DNA from: an uncultured Eubacteriales bacterium
GTDB lineage: Bacteria; Bacillota_A; Clostridia; Christensenellales; Aristaeellaceae
NCBI GenBank assembly: GCA_902795555.1
Contig: CADBLV010000391.1
Coordinates: forward strand, 1-7,423
DNA length: 7,423 bases
Reading direction: 5' to 3'
The position numbers and the translations under genes were made by a program. The notes under the pieces were generated by a model. It made no database searches. It was not told the origin of the DNA and saw only the letters and a program-made list of their open reading frames with translations. Numbering within the stretch: the first letter of the stretch is position 1; each line of letters begins with the position of its first letter. Below are positions 1 to 6,203 of the stretch, one piece after another.

Positions 1-2
1 AA

Positions 3-196
3 TATGACCGCGTTGGTCAGCTGTTTTGCGAGAGCGTACCACTGCTTATGAGGAGATGGAAGCGTTGCTCTCAAATGCGGGCTTTCTGATCTGCGAGCAT
101 ATGGACGCAGGCGAAGCAACCGAAGCGTTTTTGAAGGAAAGCGGCATGATCGCCCCGGCAGGCGTGGGGTATTGCCTGGCGGTGAGAAAGGGATGA
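3..196 (+). pseudogene. C-terminal end of a probable class I SAM-dependent methyltransferase, apparently frame-shifted
   Basis: The reading frame that ends at the TGA at 194-196 reads AYEEMEALLSNAGF, then EAFLKESGMIAPAGVGYCLA, then VRKG. This resembles the last part of small class I SAM methyltransferases, where an 'xxLLxxAGF' helix is followed by a final beta strand of the 'YxLAVRK' type. Upstream of about base 40 this frame makes poor sense and meets a TGA at 5-7. The next frame (from base 3) reads YDRVGQLFCESVP, which would join naturally to AYEEMEALL. One base gained or lost near 36-44 would join them. This is either a decayed gene or a sequencing or assembly error near the sequence end. 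The catalytic SAM-binding motifs lie outside the window, so the family call rests only on the tail. Confidence 0.4.
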
Positions 197-202
197 CGAA
201 AC

Positions 203-379
203 GTGATTATAGAAACACAAAGGCTGCTGCGCCGGGAAATGACGCCGGATGATGATCAGACACTGGTTCAGGTACTCGGCGCCCCTGAAACCATGTGGCA
301 TTACGCCTGTTTGGAACGTCAGGATGAATTCCTTTTATACTATGGCGATGCAAAGGAAGCTCGGCCTGGCAATATCTGA
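203..379 (+). pseudogene. Truncated N-terminal stub of a GNAT acetyltransferase
   Basis: A GTG start at 203 is preceded by AAAGGG at 187-192 (10 nt spacing) and lies 6 nt after the methyltransferase stop, so the two were probably co-transcribed. The first 34 residues (IIETQRLLRREMTPDDDQ, then a segment ending APETMWHY) look like the start of a RimJ-type GNAT protein, in which 'TxRLxLRxMTxDD' is followed by 'LxDPExMxxY'. After residue 34 the similarity stops, and the frame ends at TGA 377-379 after only 58 codons. A working GNAT protein needs about 150-180 residues, including the acetyl-CoA motif, which is absent here. I found no frame downstream that restores it before the next gene at 444, so a deletion fits better than a single frameshift. 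Probably non-functional. Confidence 0.5.
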
Positions 380-443
380 CCGGCTGATCTGCTGGATGTA
401 GAAATGAGAGAAGCTCCTGTGCAGCATTCAGTGAAAAGGAACG

Positions 444-1052
444 GTGAAATTTCGTATGAGCAGAATCACAGTATTGATCGGAAGTCCGCGGAGAAATGGA
501 AATACGGCGCTACTCGCGGAGAGCTTTGCCAAAGGAGCACGTAACGGCAACGATGTTGAACTGCTGCGCGTGGCAGATTACCGTATCAATCCGTGCCTTG
601 GCTGTAACGATTGCTGCATAAGCGAAGGCCACGCCTGTGCGCAGAGGGACGATATGGCATTGATCTATCAAAGATTAATGGAAACCGATACGTTGATCAT
701 CGCCTCCCCTGTGTACTTTTACGGTGTCAGCGCTCAGCTCAAGGCACTCATCGACCGGTTGCACACGCCGCTGCGGAATGAATTTCATATTAAGCGGCTC
801 GGTCTGATTCTGGTCGGCGCGGCGTCGCTTCCGGACCTTTTTGACCCGATCGTGACGCAATACCGCATGACATGCAGGTTCTTCGGACTGGAAGACATCG
901 GGATGGTGCTCGTGCGCGGTGCGAAGGATGCGGGGGATGTGCTTGCAGGGGATGGAATGAAGCGTGCTTACGATCTGGGAGTTTCCATAGCACTGAAAGA
1001 ACAGCGGAAGGATGCTGTCGGAGCTTATGCTGAAACAGGCCGGGAAGGCTGA
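444..1052 (+). CDS. NAD(P)H-dependent FMN reductase / flavodoxin-fold protein with cysteine cluster
   Basis: This 202-residue protein has the flavodoxin-like fold of the NADPH-dependent FMN reductase family. A beta strand (ITVLIGSPRRNGNT, residues 8-21) contains the SPRxxGNT loop that binds FMN phosphate. ASPVYFYGVSAQLKALIDR (87-105) is the second flavin-binding loop and helix. Between them lies CLGCNDCC (51-58) with a further Cys at 65, giving C-x2-C-x2-C-x7-C. That spacing resembles the 4Fe-4S motif of iron-sulfur flavoproteins, although many plain members of the family also have a CxGCxxC stretch. The protein probably acts in the cytoplasm as an electron-transfer flavoprotein or quinone/nitro reductase; its substrate cannot be read from sequence. 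The start is uncertain: GTG 444 lies only 3 nt after AAAAGGA, while ATG 456 lies 15 nt after it and gives a more family-typical N-terminus. The gene uses TTA and CTA codons, unlike the genes downstream. Confidence 0.85.
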   Translation: MKFRMSRITVLIGSPRRNGNTALLAESFAKGARNGNDVELLRVADYRINPCLGCNDCCISEGHACAQRDDMALIYQRLMETDTLIIASPVYFYGVSAQLKALIDRLHTPLRNEFHIKRLGLILVGAASLPDLFDPIVTQYRMTCRFFGLEDIGMVLVRGAKDAGDVLAGDGMKRAYDLGVSIALKEQRKDAVGAYAETGREG

Positions 1053-1142
1053 CGGACATGCTGGACAGATCCATACCGTTTTACACCATCATCATGAGAC
1101 CAAAAAAGTGTGATAGGATTAGACTCTCAAAAATGGACAGAG

Positions 1143-1173
1143 AGCTCCGGAAGACGTTTTCCGGGGCTTTTTT
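1143..1173 (+). terminator. Rho-independent terminator after the flavoprotein gene
   Basis: AGCTCCGGAA (1143-1152) pairs with TTCCGGGGCT (1159-1168) over 10 bp with one G-U pair and a 6-nt loop. Six T residues (1168-1173) follow directly. It lies 90 bp after the flavoprotein stop and 28 bp before the next promoter, so it separates the two transcription units. Confidence 0.85.
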
Positions 1174-1200
1174 CGTGACGAAATGAAAAGAAGACCGGAG

Positions 1201-1229
1201 TTGTACATACTGGCATATCGTGATACAAT
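1201..1229 (+). promoter_or_regulatory. SigA-type promoter for the alkyltransferase operon
   Basis: TTGTAC (1201-1206) and TACAAT (1224-1229) are separated by 17 bp. The -10 box matches the consensus at 5 of 6 bases and the -35 at 3 of 6, including the leading TTG. Transcription would begin near 1236, giving a leader of about 70 nt before the ATG at 1305. The site sits just after a terminator, where a new promoter is expected. Confidence 0.6.
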
Positions 1230-1304
1230 GACGAGACGGCGCTCGGAGGAGCGACAGGAATATGGCGGGATTGCAGAGGCGAAAATGTGGTTTACGGAGG
1301 AAAA

Positions 1305-1631
1305 ATGAGCGTATTTGAGAAAGTGTATGAGGCGGTCAAACTGATTCCGGAAGGGAGCGTCGCTACTTACGGACAGGTGGCGCGGGCTGTCGGCAACCCC
1401 AGGCTGGCCCGCGTGGTCGGATACGCGCTGCATGCGACTCCGCAGCCCGGCGTGATTCCCTGCCACCGCGTCGTGAAACGGGACGGAGAAGTATCTCACG
1501 CGTTTGCTTTCGGCGGGGCTAACAGGCAGGTTGATCTGCTGCGGGCGGAGGGCGTGGTTTTTCTCGATGACACGCATGTAGACATGAAGCGCTTTTGCGT
1601 ATCGTTTTTGCCGTGTATCCCGGCGCAGTAA
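1305..1631 (+). CDS. MGMT-family methylated-DNA--protein-cysteine methyltransferase, single catalytic domain
   Basis: This 108-residue protein corresponds to the C-terminal DNA-binding and catalytic domain of O6-alkylguanine-DNA alkyltransferases, and the N-terminal domain of full-length Ada/Ogt is absent. Visible features are the TYG segment (Tyr22, matching the base-flipping Tyr of human MGMT), NPRLARVVG with Arg36 at the arginine-finger position, and IPCHRVV with the acceptor Cys53. Because Cys is present rather than Trp, it is not a plain alkyltransferase-like (Atl) protein and could perform the suicidal alkyl transfer. The start at ATG 1305 is chosen because GGAGG at 1296-1300 sits just before it; a GTG at 1287 is in frame but lacks a good site. 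A short extension follows the usual 'VDxKxF' end. It is the first gene of an operon that also holds a deoxyinosine glycosylase, which supports a DNA-repair role. Single-domain members of this family are often only weakly characterised. Confidence 0.9.
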   Translation: MSVFEKVYEAVKLIPEGSVATYGQVARAVGNPRLARVVGYALHATPQPGVIPCHRVVKRDGEVSHAFAFGGANRQVDLLRAEGVVFLDDTHVDMKRFCVSFLPCIPAQ

Positions 1632-1713
1632 GCAGGCTGTTCCGGAATGGAGACGGGACAGCGGCATCCATCGAAAGAAACGGCCGGGAGGCTGACAGAG
1701 GAGGAAAAGATGT

Positions 1714-2472
1714 ATGATGACCAGGGAGGCCATTTGGGAGGCGGCGCTGAAACAGTCCGCGATTGACTGTTCCTGCCGGGAGACGGATTTCACTTTGAAC
1801 CGGAACATTGTCACGGAGGCTGTTCCTTCCGATCAGGCGCGGGTGTATCTGGATCAGCCGGTGCTTTGTCATATGGTTTCCTATGGCACAAACGTGGTTG
1901 CGACCTGCCGGGCGGACCTGATTCCGGCCATCGAACGCTATCTCAGCGTGGAAGAACGGGCATTCAAGCGATTTGAAGCCCCGGCGATTTTTGAACTGAG
2001 CGATATCATCCGGGAGGCCGGCGGAATGATATTCAGGCAGAAGAATCTGTATCTTCCGGATCCGGAGCTGGTTTTCGGGACGACGCTTTCCTGCGGCTAT
2101 CGGACGAGAGAGATGCATCCGGCGGATTTTAAGGATCTCTATCTGCCGGAATGGCGCAACGCGCTGAGCATGAACCGGCCCGAACTGGACATGCTGGGAT
2201 ACGGAGCCTATGACGGAGACAGACTGATTGGCCTGGCCGGCTGCTCCCGGGATTGCGCGGACATGTGGCAGATCGGCATTGATGTGCTGCCGGAATACAG
2301 GCGGAAAGGGATTGCCTCGACGCTGACCAACCTGCTGGCCCGGGGCGTGTTTGAGCGGGAGAAGATCCCCTTTTACGGCGCTTCCTGGTCCAACGTCCGC
2401 TCTGTGAAAAACGGACTGCGCAGCGGGTTCAGACCTGCCTGGATCGAGATGACGGCAGAAGAGGCAAAATGA
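1714..2472 (+). CDS. GNAT-family N-acetyltransferase
   Basis: This 252-residue cytoplasmic protein has a C-terminal GNAT domain. EYRRKGIAS (residues 194-202) is the R/Q-x-x-G-x-G/A acetyl-CoA pyrophosphate loop, preceded by the strand MWQIGIDVLP and followed by a helix. The tail SWSNVRSVKNGLRSGFRPAW (224-243) is the N-x-S...GF motif near the end of the fold. The first 130 or so residues form an extra N-terminal region that I cannot assign with confidence; the layout resembles the two-part GNAT_acetyltran type of proteins in Bacillota. The acceptor substrate is unknown. ATG 1714 is favoured over ATG 1717 because AGAGGAGG (1697-1704) is 9 nt away. It follows the alkyltransferase by 82 bp with no terminator visible and precedes the next gene by 19 bp, so it is probably co-transcribed with both. 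Confidence 0.85.
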   Translation: MMTREAIWEAALKQSAIDCSCRETDFTLNRNIVTEAVPSDQARVYLDQPVLCHMVSYGTNVVATCRADLIPAIERYLSVEERAFKRFEAPAIFELSDIIREAGGMIFRQKNLYLPDPELVFGTTLSCGYRTREMHPADFKDLYLPEWRNALSMNRPELDMLGYGAYDGDRLIGLAGCSRDCADMWQIGIDVLPEYRRKGIASTLTNLLARGVFEREKIPFYGASWSNVRSVKNGLRSGFRPAWIEMTAEEAK

Positions 2473-2491
2473 AAAAGAGGAGGAAAGAACG

Positions 2492-3421
2492 ATGATCTGT
2501 GAGAATATCCTCGAAGCGATCGGACATACACCGGTTGTCCGCCTGAACAGGATCCCGAAGGAAGGCAGCGCGGAGATTATTGTAAAAGCGGAATTTCTGA
2601 ATGTCGGCGGATCCATTAAAACCCGTACCGCGATGAATATGCTCCGGCAGGCGGAAGACGTGGGGCTGATCGGTCCGGAGAGCATCATTGTCGAACCGAC
2701 CAGCGGCAATCAGGGGATCGGCCTGGCGCTTGTCGGGGCGGTTCGCGGATATAGGACGATTATCATCATGCCGGATTCGGTCAGCGAGGAACGACGAAAG
2801 CTGGTCCGCCATTACGGCGCGGAGGTTAAATTGATCCACGACGCCGGCGATATCGGGAAATGCATGGAGGAATGCCTGCAGGCCGCTCTGAACATGCAGA
2901 AGAAAAATCCAAAGGTGTTTGTGCCTCAGCAGTTTGAGAATCCGAACAACACCCTTGCGCACAAAAAGTATACAGCCCTGGAGATCATGGCGCAGATCGC
3001 CGGGCCGATCCACGGTTTCTGCAGCGGCATCGGAACCGGCGGAACGCTGACCGGTATCGGCGAGGTGCTAAAAGCGCAGTATCCCGACATCGAGATCTGG
3101 GCTGTCGAGCCTGAGAACGCTGCGATCCTCGCCGGCGGAACCATCGGGACGCATCTGCAGATGGGCATCGGCGACGGAATCATTCCGGATATCCTGAATC
3201 GGGAGATTTACGATGATATCTATGTCGTGACCGACCAGGAAGCGATTGAAACCGCTCGCCGTCTGGCCCGGGAAGAAGGTCTGGCCTGCGGCATATCCGG
3301 CGGAACGAACGTGGCAGCCGCGATTCGGCTGGCCGAAAAGCTCGGCCCTGGGAAGACCGTCGTCACGGTTCTGCCGGATACGGCCGAACGCTACTATTCC
3401 ACACAGCTCTTCGGGGAATGA
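2492..3421 (+). CDS. PLP-dependent cysteine synthase family protein (O-acetylserine sulfhydrylase-like)
   Basis: A 309-residue fold-type II PLP enzyme, about the usual length for CysK/CysM. GHTPVVRLN (11-19) is the typical start. GGSIKTR (39-45) holds the Schiff-base Lys43. TSGNQG (70-75) is the substrate-carboxylate loop. SGIGTGGT (178-185) binds the PLP phosphate. GISGGTN and LPDTAERYYST match the C-terminal motifs. Two changes stand out: the Lys is followed by Thr where Asp is usual in CysM/CBS types, and the loop reads SGNQG rather than SGNTG. The likely reaction is beta-replacement on an O-activated serine to give cysteine or a related amino acid, but the loop change means that other nucleophiles or substrates are possible. 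AGGAGG at 2478-2483, 8 nt from the ATG, fixes the start. It sits between the GNAT gene (19 bp) and the glycosylase gene (33 bp), clearly in an operon. Confidence 0.88.
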   Translation: MICENILEAIGHTPVVRLNRIPKEGSAEIIVKAEFLNVGGSIKTRTAMNMLRQAEDVGLIGPESIIVEPTSGNQGIGLALVGAVRGYRTIIIMPDSVSEERRKLVRHYGAEVKLIHDAGDIGKCMEECLQAALNMQKKNPKVFVPQQFENPNNTLAHKKYTALEIMAQIAGPIHGFCSGIGTGGTLTGIGEVLKAQYPDIEIWAVEPENAAILAGGTIGTHLQMGIGDGIIPDILNREIYDDIYVVTDQEAIETARRLAREEGLACGISGGTNVAAAIRLAEKLGPGKTVVTVLPDTAERYYSTQLFGE

Positions 3422-3454
3422 CGGTCTGTATTCCTGCGAGATGAAAGGAGAAGC

Positions 3455-3940
3455 ATGAACAGTACACGGATCGAACATCCTTTCGGGCCGCTCTTTAACG
3501 CACACAGCCGGATTCTGATTCTTGGGTCCTTCCCTTCGGTGAAATCCCGGGAGCAGCACTTTTTCTACGGTCATCCGCAAAATCGTTTCTGGAAAGTGGT
3601 TTCCGGTGTTTTCGGCTGTGAGACACCGGTGACGATTGAACAGAAAAAGGAACTGATCCTGAACCACGGACTGGCCTTGTGGGACTCGATTGCCAGCTGC
3701 GTGATCACCGGATCATCAGACGCAAGCATTCGGGAGGTTCGCGCAAACGATCTGAGGATTATTCTGGATCACAGTCCCATCGAACGAATCTGCTGCAACG
3801 GCCGAAAATCCCACGAAATCTATGAAAAGTATATACGCCCCACCATTGGTCGGGAGGCGGAATGCCTTCCGTCAACCAGTCCGGCAAACGCGCGGTATTC
3901 CATGGAAGAACTGATGGCCGCCTGGGCTGTGATCGCATGA
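3455..3940 (+). CDS. DNA-deoxyinosine (hypoxanthine-DNA) glycosylase, UDG superfamily
   Basis: This 161-residue protein matches the hypoxanthine-DNA glycosylase branch (family 6) of the uracil-DNA glycosylase superfamily. Motif 1 is ILGSFPSVKS (residues 22-31), followed by FFYGHPQNRFW (36-46), which contains the conserved YGHPxNRFW block. The middle segment LWDSIASC with GSSDASI is typical of the family. Motif 2 is STSPANA (140-146), the DNA-contacting loop. Family members remove hypoxanthine, the deamination product of adenine, to start base-excision repair. The start at ATG 3455 is supported by AAAGGAG at 3444-3450. It is the last gene of the 1305-3940 operon, and pairing with an alkyltransferase at the other end points to repair of chemically damaged bases. 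No strong terminator follows; only a short hairpin without a T-run is seen. Confidence 0.9.
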   Translation: MNSTRIEHPFGPLFNAHSRILILGSFPSVKSREQHFFYGHPQNRFWKVVSGVFGCETPVTIEQKKELILNHGLALWDSIASCVITGSSDASIREVRANDLRIILDHSPIERICCNGRKSHEIYEKYIRPTIGREAECLPSTSPANARYSMEELMAAWAVIA

Positions 3941-3953
3941 TTGATCATGACAG

Positions 3954-3969
3954 CTGAGCCTGTGCTCAG
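3954..3969 (+). other. Short hairpin after the glycosylase gene
   Basis: CTGAGC (3954-3959) and GCTCAG (3964-3969) form a perfect 6-bp stem with a CTGT tetraloop, 13 bp after the stop codon. No T-run follows, so it is not a convincing intrinsic terminator. It may protect the 3' end of the mRNA or be coincidental. Confidence 0.35.
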
Positions 3970-4008
3970 AATCCGGGTGCTGTCTTCATGGGAAGATTCC
4001 GAAAACCA

Positions 4009-4037
4009 TTGTGCGATTTGGGAATTCGTGGTAAGAT
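4009..4037 (+). promoter_or_regulatory. Candidate promoter for the GGDEF gene
   Basis: TTGTGC (4009-4014) and TAAGAT (4032-4037) lie 17 bp apart. Matches to SigA consensus are modest: 3 of 6 at -35 and 4 of 6 at -10. It is the best pair I found in the 276-bp gap and would give a leader of about 170 nt that includes the structured repeat. Read-through from the upstream operon is an alternative source of transcripts. Confidence 0.3.
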
Positions 4038-4088
4038 AGACGGGAATCGAAAGATGAGGCAGAGACGAGGCATATTTTGCCCACGAGC

Positions 4089-4163
4089 GCGAAGCGAGTG
4101 AGTCAAGCGAAGCAAGCAGAGAGTCGCAGCGTTAGCAAGACTCTCTGCGCCGACTGAGCTTGC
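4089..4163. repeat. Structured intergenic repeat with perfect 10-bp hairpin
   Basis: GCAGAGAGTC (4116-4125) and GACTCTCTGC (4139-4148) form a perfect inverted repeat around a 13-nt loop. Upstream, GCGAAGCGAG (4089-4098) recurs as GCGAAGCAAG (4107-4116) with an 18-nt period. GCAAGC (4112-4117) can also pair with GCTTGC (4158-4163), an alternative to the main stem. No T-run follows, so it is not a terminator. The composition, dense in GCGAAGC and GAGT steps, is unlike the flanking genes and looks like a dispersed palindromic element of the REP/MITE type. Only one copy is present here, so the claim that it is repeated genome-wide is inference. The rest of 3941-4216 shows no gene. Confidence 0.5.
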
Positions 4164-4216
4164 GGGGGAACTGACGCGCACAGAGGAGATTATCCATCAG
4201 GGATCGGAAGAGGAAG

Positions 4217-6136
4217 ATGCAAAAGAAGATTGCGGTTTTTATCTCGGCGCTGTATGAGGACATGGTTCGGGAAACGGTGGAGGGTCTGCTGAAGGCTGCG
4301 GCCGGGGAAGATGTCAAGATCCTGTTTTTCACCAGCTTTGCCGACAACCACACCAGTCAGAACTATGACCGGTATCAGGATTACGATATCGGTGATTTTG
4401 TCGTGTATCTGCTGCCGGATCTGAAGGAATTCGACGCGCTGATCTCCTTTGATACCTATATGACGGGATCCTTTGTGGCCCCGATCGACCGGCTGAAAAA
4501 GACAGCGCCCTGCCCGGTGGTGACGCTGGGGACGGTGAAGGAAGACACCTACAGCGTGGTGAACGACCAGACTCTGTCCTTCGGCGAGGTGATCAATCAT
4601 CTGATCGACACCCACGGATGCCGGGATTTTGTGCATGTGGCCGGGCCGCTGGCACGGTCCTTCTGTGTGGAGCGGATCGACATTTTCCGGGACGTGCTGA
4701 AGGCCCGGGGGTTGCCATGTGGCGATGACCGGATTTATGAAGGCACGCTGCGGCCGGAATGCGGCGGGGAAGTGGTGGAACAGATTCTGGCCGATTACGC
4801 GATGAAAGACGGACGGAAACTGCCTGACGCGATCGTGTGTGTGAACGACTACACGGCGATCGGCGTCCTTCAGGCCCTGGAGGAGCGGGGATTCCGGGTT
4901 CCGGGAGACGTGATTGTGACCGGATATGATGATATCCTGCGGGCGGCGTTCAATGAACCGTCGATCACCACCTCTGCCCAGCCTTTTTTCCGGGTCGGGC
5001 AGACCGGAATGGAAACCCTGCTGCGCATTTTGCGGGGGGAACAGGCGGAGGCGGTCACTGCGGTGCCGGGGGTGCTGTGCCTTCGCCAGTCCTGCGGTTG
5101 CGAACCGTTTCACGTTTACAAAAAGGATCTGATCCGGGAGAAATATATCCGAACGGTCACCAAGCTGGAGAGACTGGCCCTGTCTAACACGAATCTGGTT
5201 CTCGGAGGCGCTGTGGACGAAACACTGGAGGATATTTTTAACGAGATCGAAGAGGGCAGCCTGCGGGAAACGGGATTTCAGGACGCTGTGCTCTGCCTGA
5301 TTCACGGGTGGGAACAGAAAAAGCTGATTCAGAATCGGGACTCTCTGCAGGATGAAAGCTTCGACGTGGTCTGCGGCATCTGGAACGGGCAGCCGGTTTT
5401 GCGGCAAAGGCTGCAAAAAGGCCAGCTGCTGCCTGAAGAGATGATGAACGATGAAAAACCCTATTACATTTTTCCGGTTCACCATCTGCAGTACTTCCTG
5501 GGATATTTCATCGTGAATCCCGACCTGCGGGAGCGGGGACAGCTGCATATCAAATCCTGGCTGGTGAGCATCAGCGCGATTCTGGTCAGCTGGTTTTTGC
5601 GCCATCAACTGACGGATACGGTGCAGGAACTGGAGGTGCTCTATCAGACGGACATGCTGACCGGCCTGTATAACCGACGCGGTTATTACCGTTTCTTCGA
5701 GCAGTATTATGAGGAATGCCGGCAGGCGGGAACGGAGCTGGCAGTTTTCCTGATTGACATGAACGGCATGAAAACCATCAACGACCACTACGGTCATGCG
5801 GAGGGCGACTTCTGCCTGTGCACGATTGCAGACGCCATGCGAAAGAGCGCCACGGAGGATGAGATCTGCATCCGTACCGGCGGAGATGAGTTCGTGGTGC
5901 TGGCCAGAAACTATGACGAGACCAAAGAAAGACTGTATATCAACCTGATGCGGGAGGAAATTGACCGGATCAGGCGGGTAGCGGGGAAGCATTATCAGAT
6001 TACCGTCAGCGTCGGCTGTTATCGGACGGTGCCGAATGCCGCCGGCGTGGCCGTTATTCAGACCGAAGCGGAGCGGTTCCTGGGGATTGCGGACCGGGCC
6101 ATGTATATGGAAAAGCAGGCCATGAAACGTTTTTAA
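4217..6136 (+). CDS. Diguanylate cyclase with LacI-type ligand-binding sensor (PBP1-like - GAF-like - GGDEF)
   Basis: A 639-residue protein in three parts. Residues 1-290 resemble the ligand-binding core of LacI/GalR repressors: KKIAVFIS opens the first lobe, and PDAIVCVNDYTAIGVLQALE (204-222 region) with VPGDVIVTGYDDI (228-240) and a 'PSITTSAQPFFRVGQTG' segment are hallmark positions. The DNA-binding head is absent, and there is no signal peptide, so sensing is probably cytoplasmic. Residues about 300-465 look like a GAF-like region flanked by helices; the hydrophobic WLVSISAILVSWFL is more likely its last helix than a membrane span. Residues 479-639 are a GGDEF domain: DMLTGLYNRRGY (479-490), DMNGMKTIND (514-523), GHAEGD (526-531) and intact GGDEF at 555-559, so it should make c-di-GMP. 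The RxxD inhibitory site is missing (TEDE lies in its place). ATG 4217 follows a purine-rich GGAAGAGGAAG. The gene stands alone, followed by a strong terminator. Confidence 0.9.
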   Translation: MQKKIAVFISALYEDMVRETVEGLLKAAAGEDVKILFFTSFADNHTSQNYDRYQDYDIGDFVVYLLPDLKEFDALISFDTYMTGSFVAPIDRLKKTAPCPVVTLGTVKEDTYSVVNDQTLSFGEVINHLIDTHGCRDFVHVAGPLARSFCVERIDIFRDVLKARGLPCGDDRIYEGTLRPECGGEVVEQILADYAMKDGRKLPDAIVCVNDYTAIGVLQALEERGFRVPGDVIVTGYDDILRAAFNEPSITTSAQPFFRVGQTGMETLLRILRGEQAEAVTAVPGVLCLRQSCGCEPFHVYKKDLIREKYIRTVTKLERLALSNTNLVLGGAVDETLEDIFNEIEEGSLRETGFQDAVLCLIHGWEQKKLIQNRDSLQDESFDVVCGIWNGQPVLRQRLQKGQLLPEEMMNDEKPYYIFPVHHLQYFLGYFIVNPDLRERGQLHIKSWLVSISAILVSWFLRHQLTDTVQELEVLYQTDMLTGLYNRRGYYRFFEQYYEECRQAGTELAVFLIDMNGMKTINDHYGHAEGDFCLCTIADAMRKSATEDEICIRTGGDEFVVLARNYDETKERLYINLMREEIDRIRRVAGKHYQITVSVGCYRTVPNAAGVAVIQTEAERFLGIADRAMYMEKQAMKRF

Positions 6137-6157
6137 AAAATATTTTTCCAATGGCTC

Positions 6158-6185
6158 AAAACCCTCTTGACAGAGAGGGTTTTTT
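6158..6185 (+). terminator. Rho-independent terminator after the GGDEF gene
   Basis: AAAACCCTCT (6158-6167) pairs perfectly with AGAGGGTTTT (6174-6183) over 10 bp, with loop TGACAG and a T-run ending at 6185. It begins 21 bp after the GGDEF stop. Its loop and right arm overlap the next promoter. Confidence 0.88.
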
Positions 6186-6194
6186 GAGTACAAT
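6167..6194 (+). promoter_or_regulatory. Strong SigA-type promoter for clpB
   Basis: A perfect -35 box TTGACA (6167-6172) is followed after 16 bp by TACAAT (6189-6194), matching the -10 consensus at 5 of 6. Transcription should start near 6201. The -35 box occupies the loop of the upstream terminator hairpin, and the terminator's T-run lies inside the promoter spacer. Confidence 0.8.
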
Positions 6195-6203
6195 AGAGTT
6201 GAA

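Noticed and set aside
1133..1186. A 17-codon small open frame starting at ATG 1133
   Set aside because: It runs through the terminator hairpin and has no ribosome binding site.
1519..2709. A 396-codon open frame on the - strand across the GNAT and cysteine-synthase genes
   Set aside because: In antisense register with the GNAT gene, with no ribosome binding site or recognisable domains; the + strand genes have both.
4116..4148. The 10-bp hairpin as a transcription terminator
   Set aside because: No T-run follows on either strand; the downstream sequence on the + strand is GC-rich.
3941..4216. c-di-GMP (GEMM) riboswitch in front of the GGDEF gene
   Set aside because: The conserved GGACGCAAAG-type core and the tetraloop-receptor layout were not found; the structure present is a plain hairpin with repeats.
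5555..5600. Transmembrane segment in the GGDEF protein (residues 447-462)
   Set aside because: The hydrophobic stretch is only about 14 residues, is a single isolated segment with no signal peptide, and sits where the last helix of a GAF-like domain would lead into the GGDEF linker.
4190..6193. A 667-codon open frame on the - strand opposite the GGDEF gene
   Set aside because: Its codons lie exactly opposite the sense codons, so it stays open simply because the sense gene avoids TTA, CTA and TCA. The translation is low-complexity in character (rich in His, Gln, Arg, Pro) and matches no family I know.
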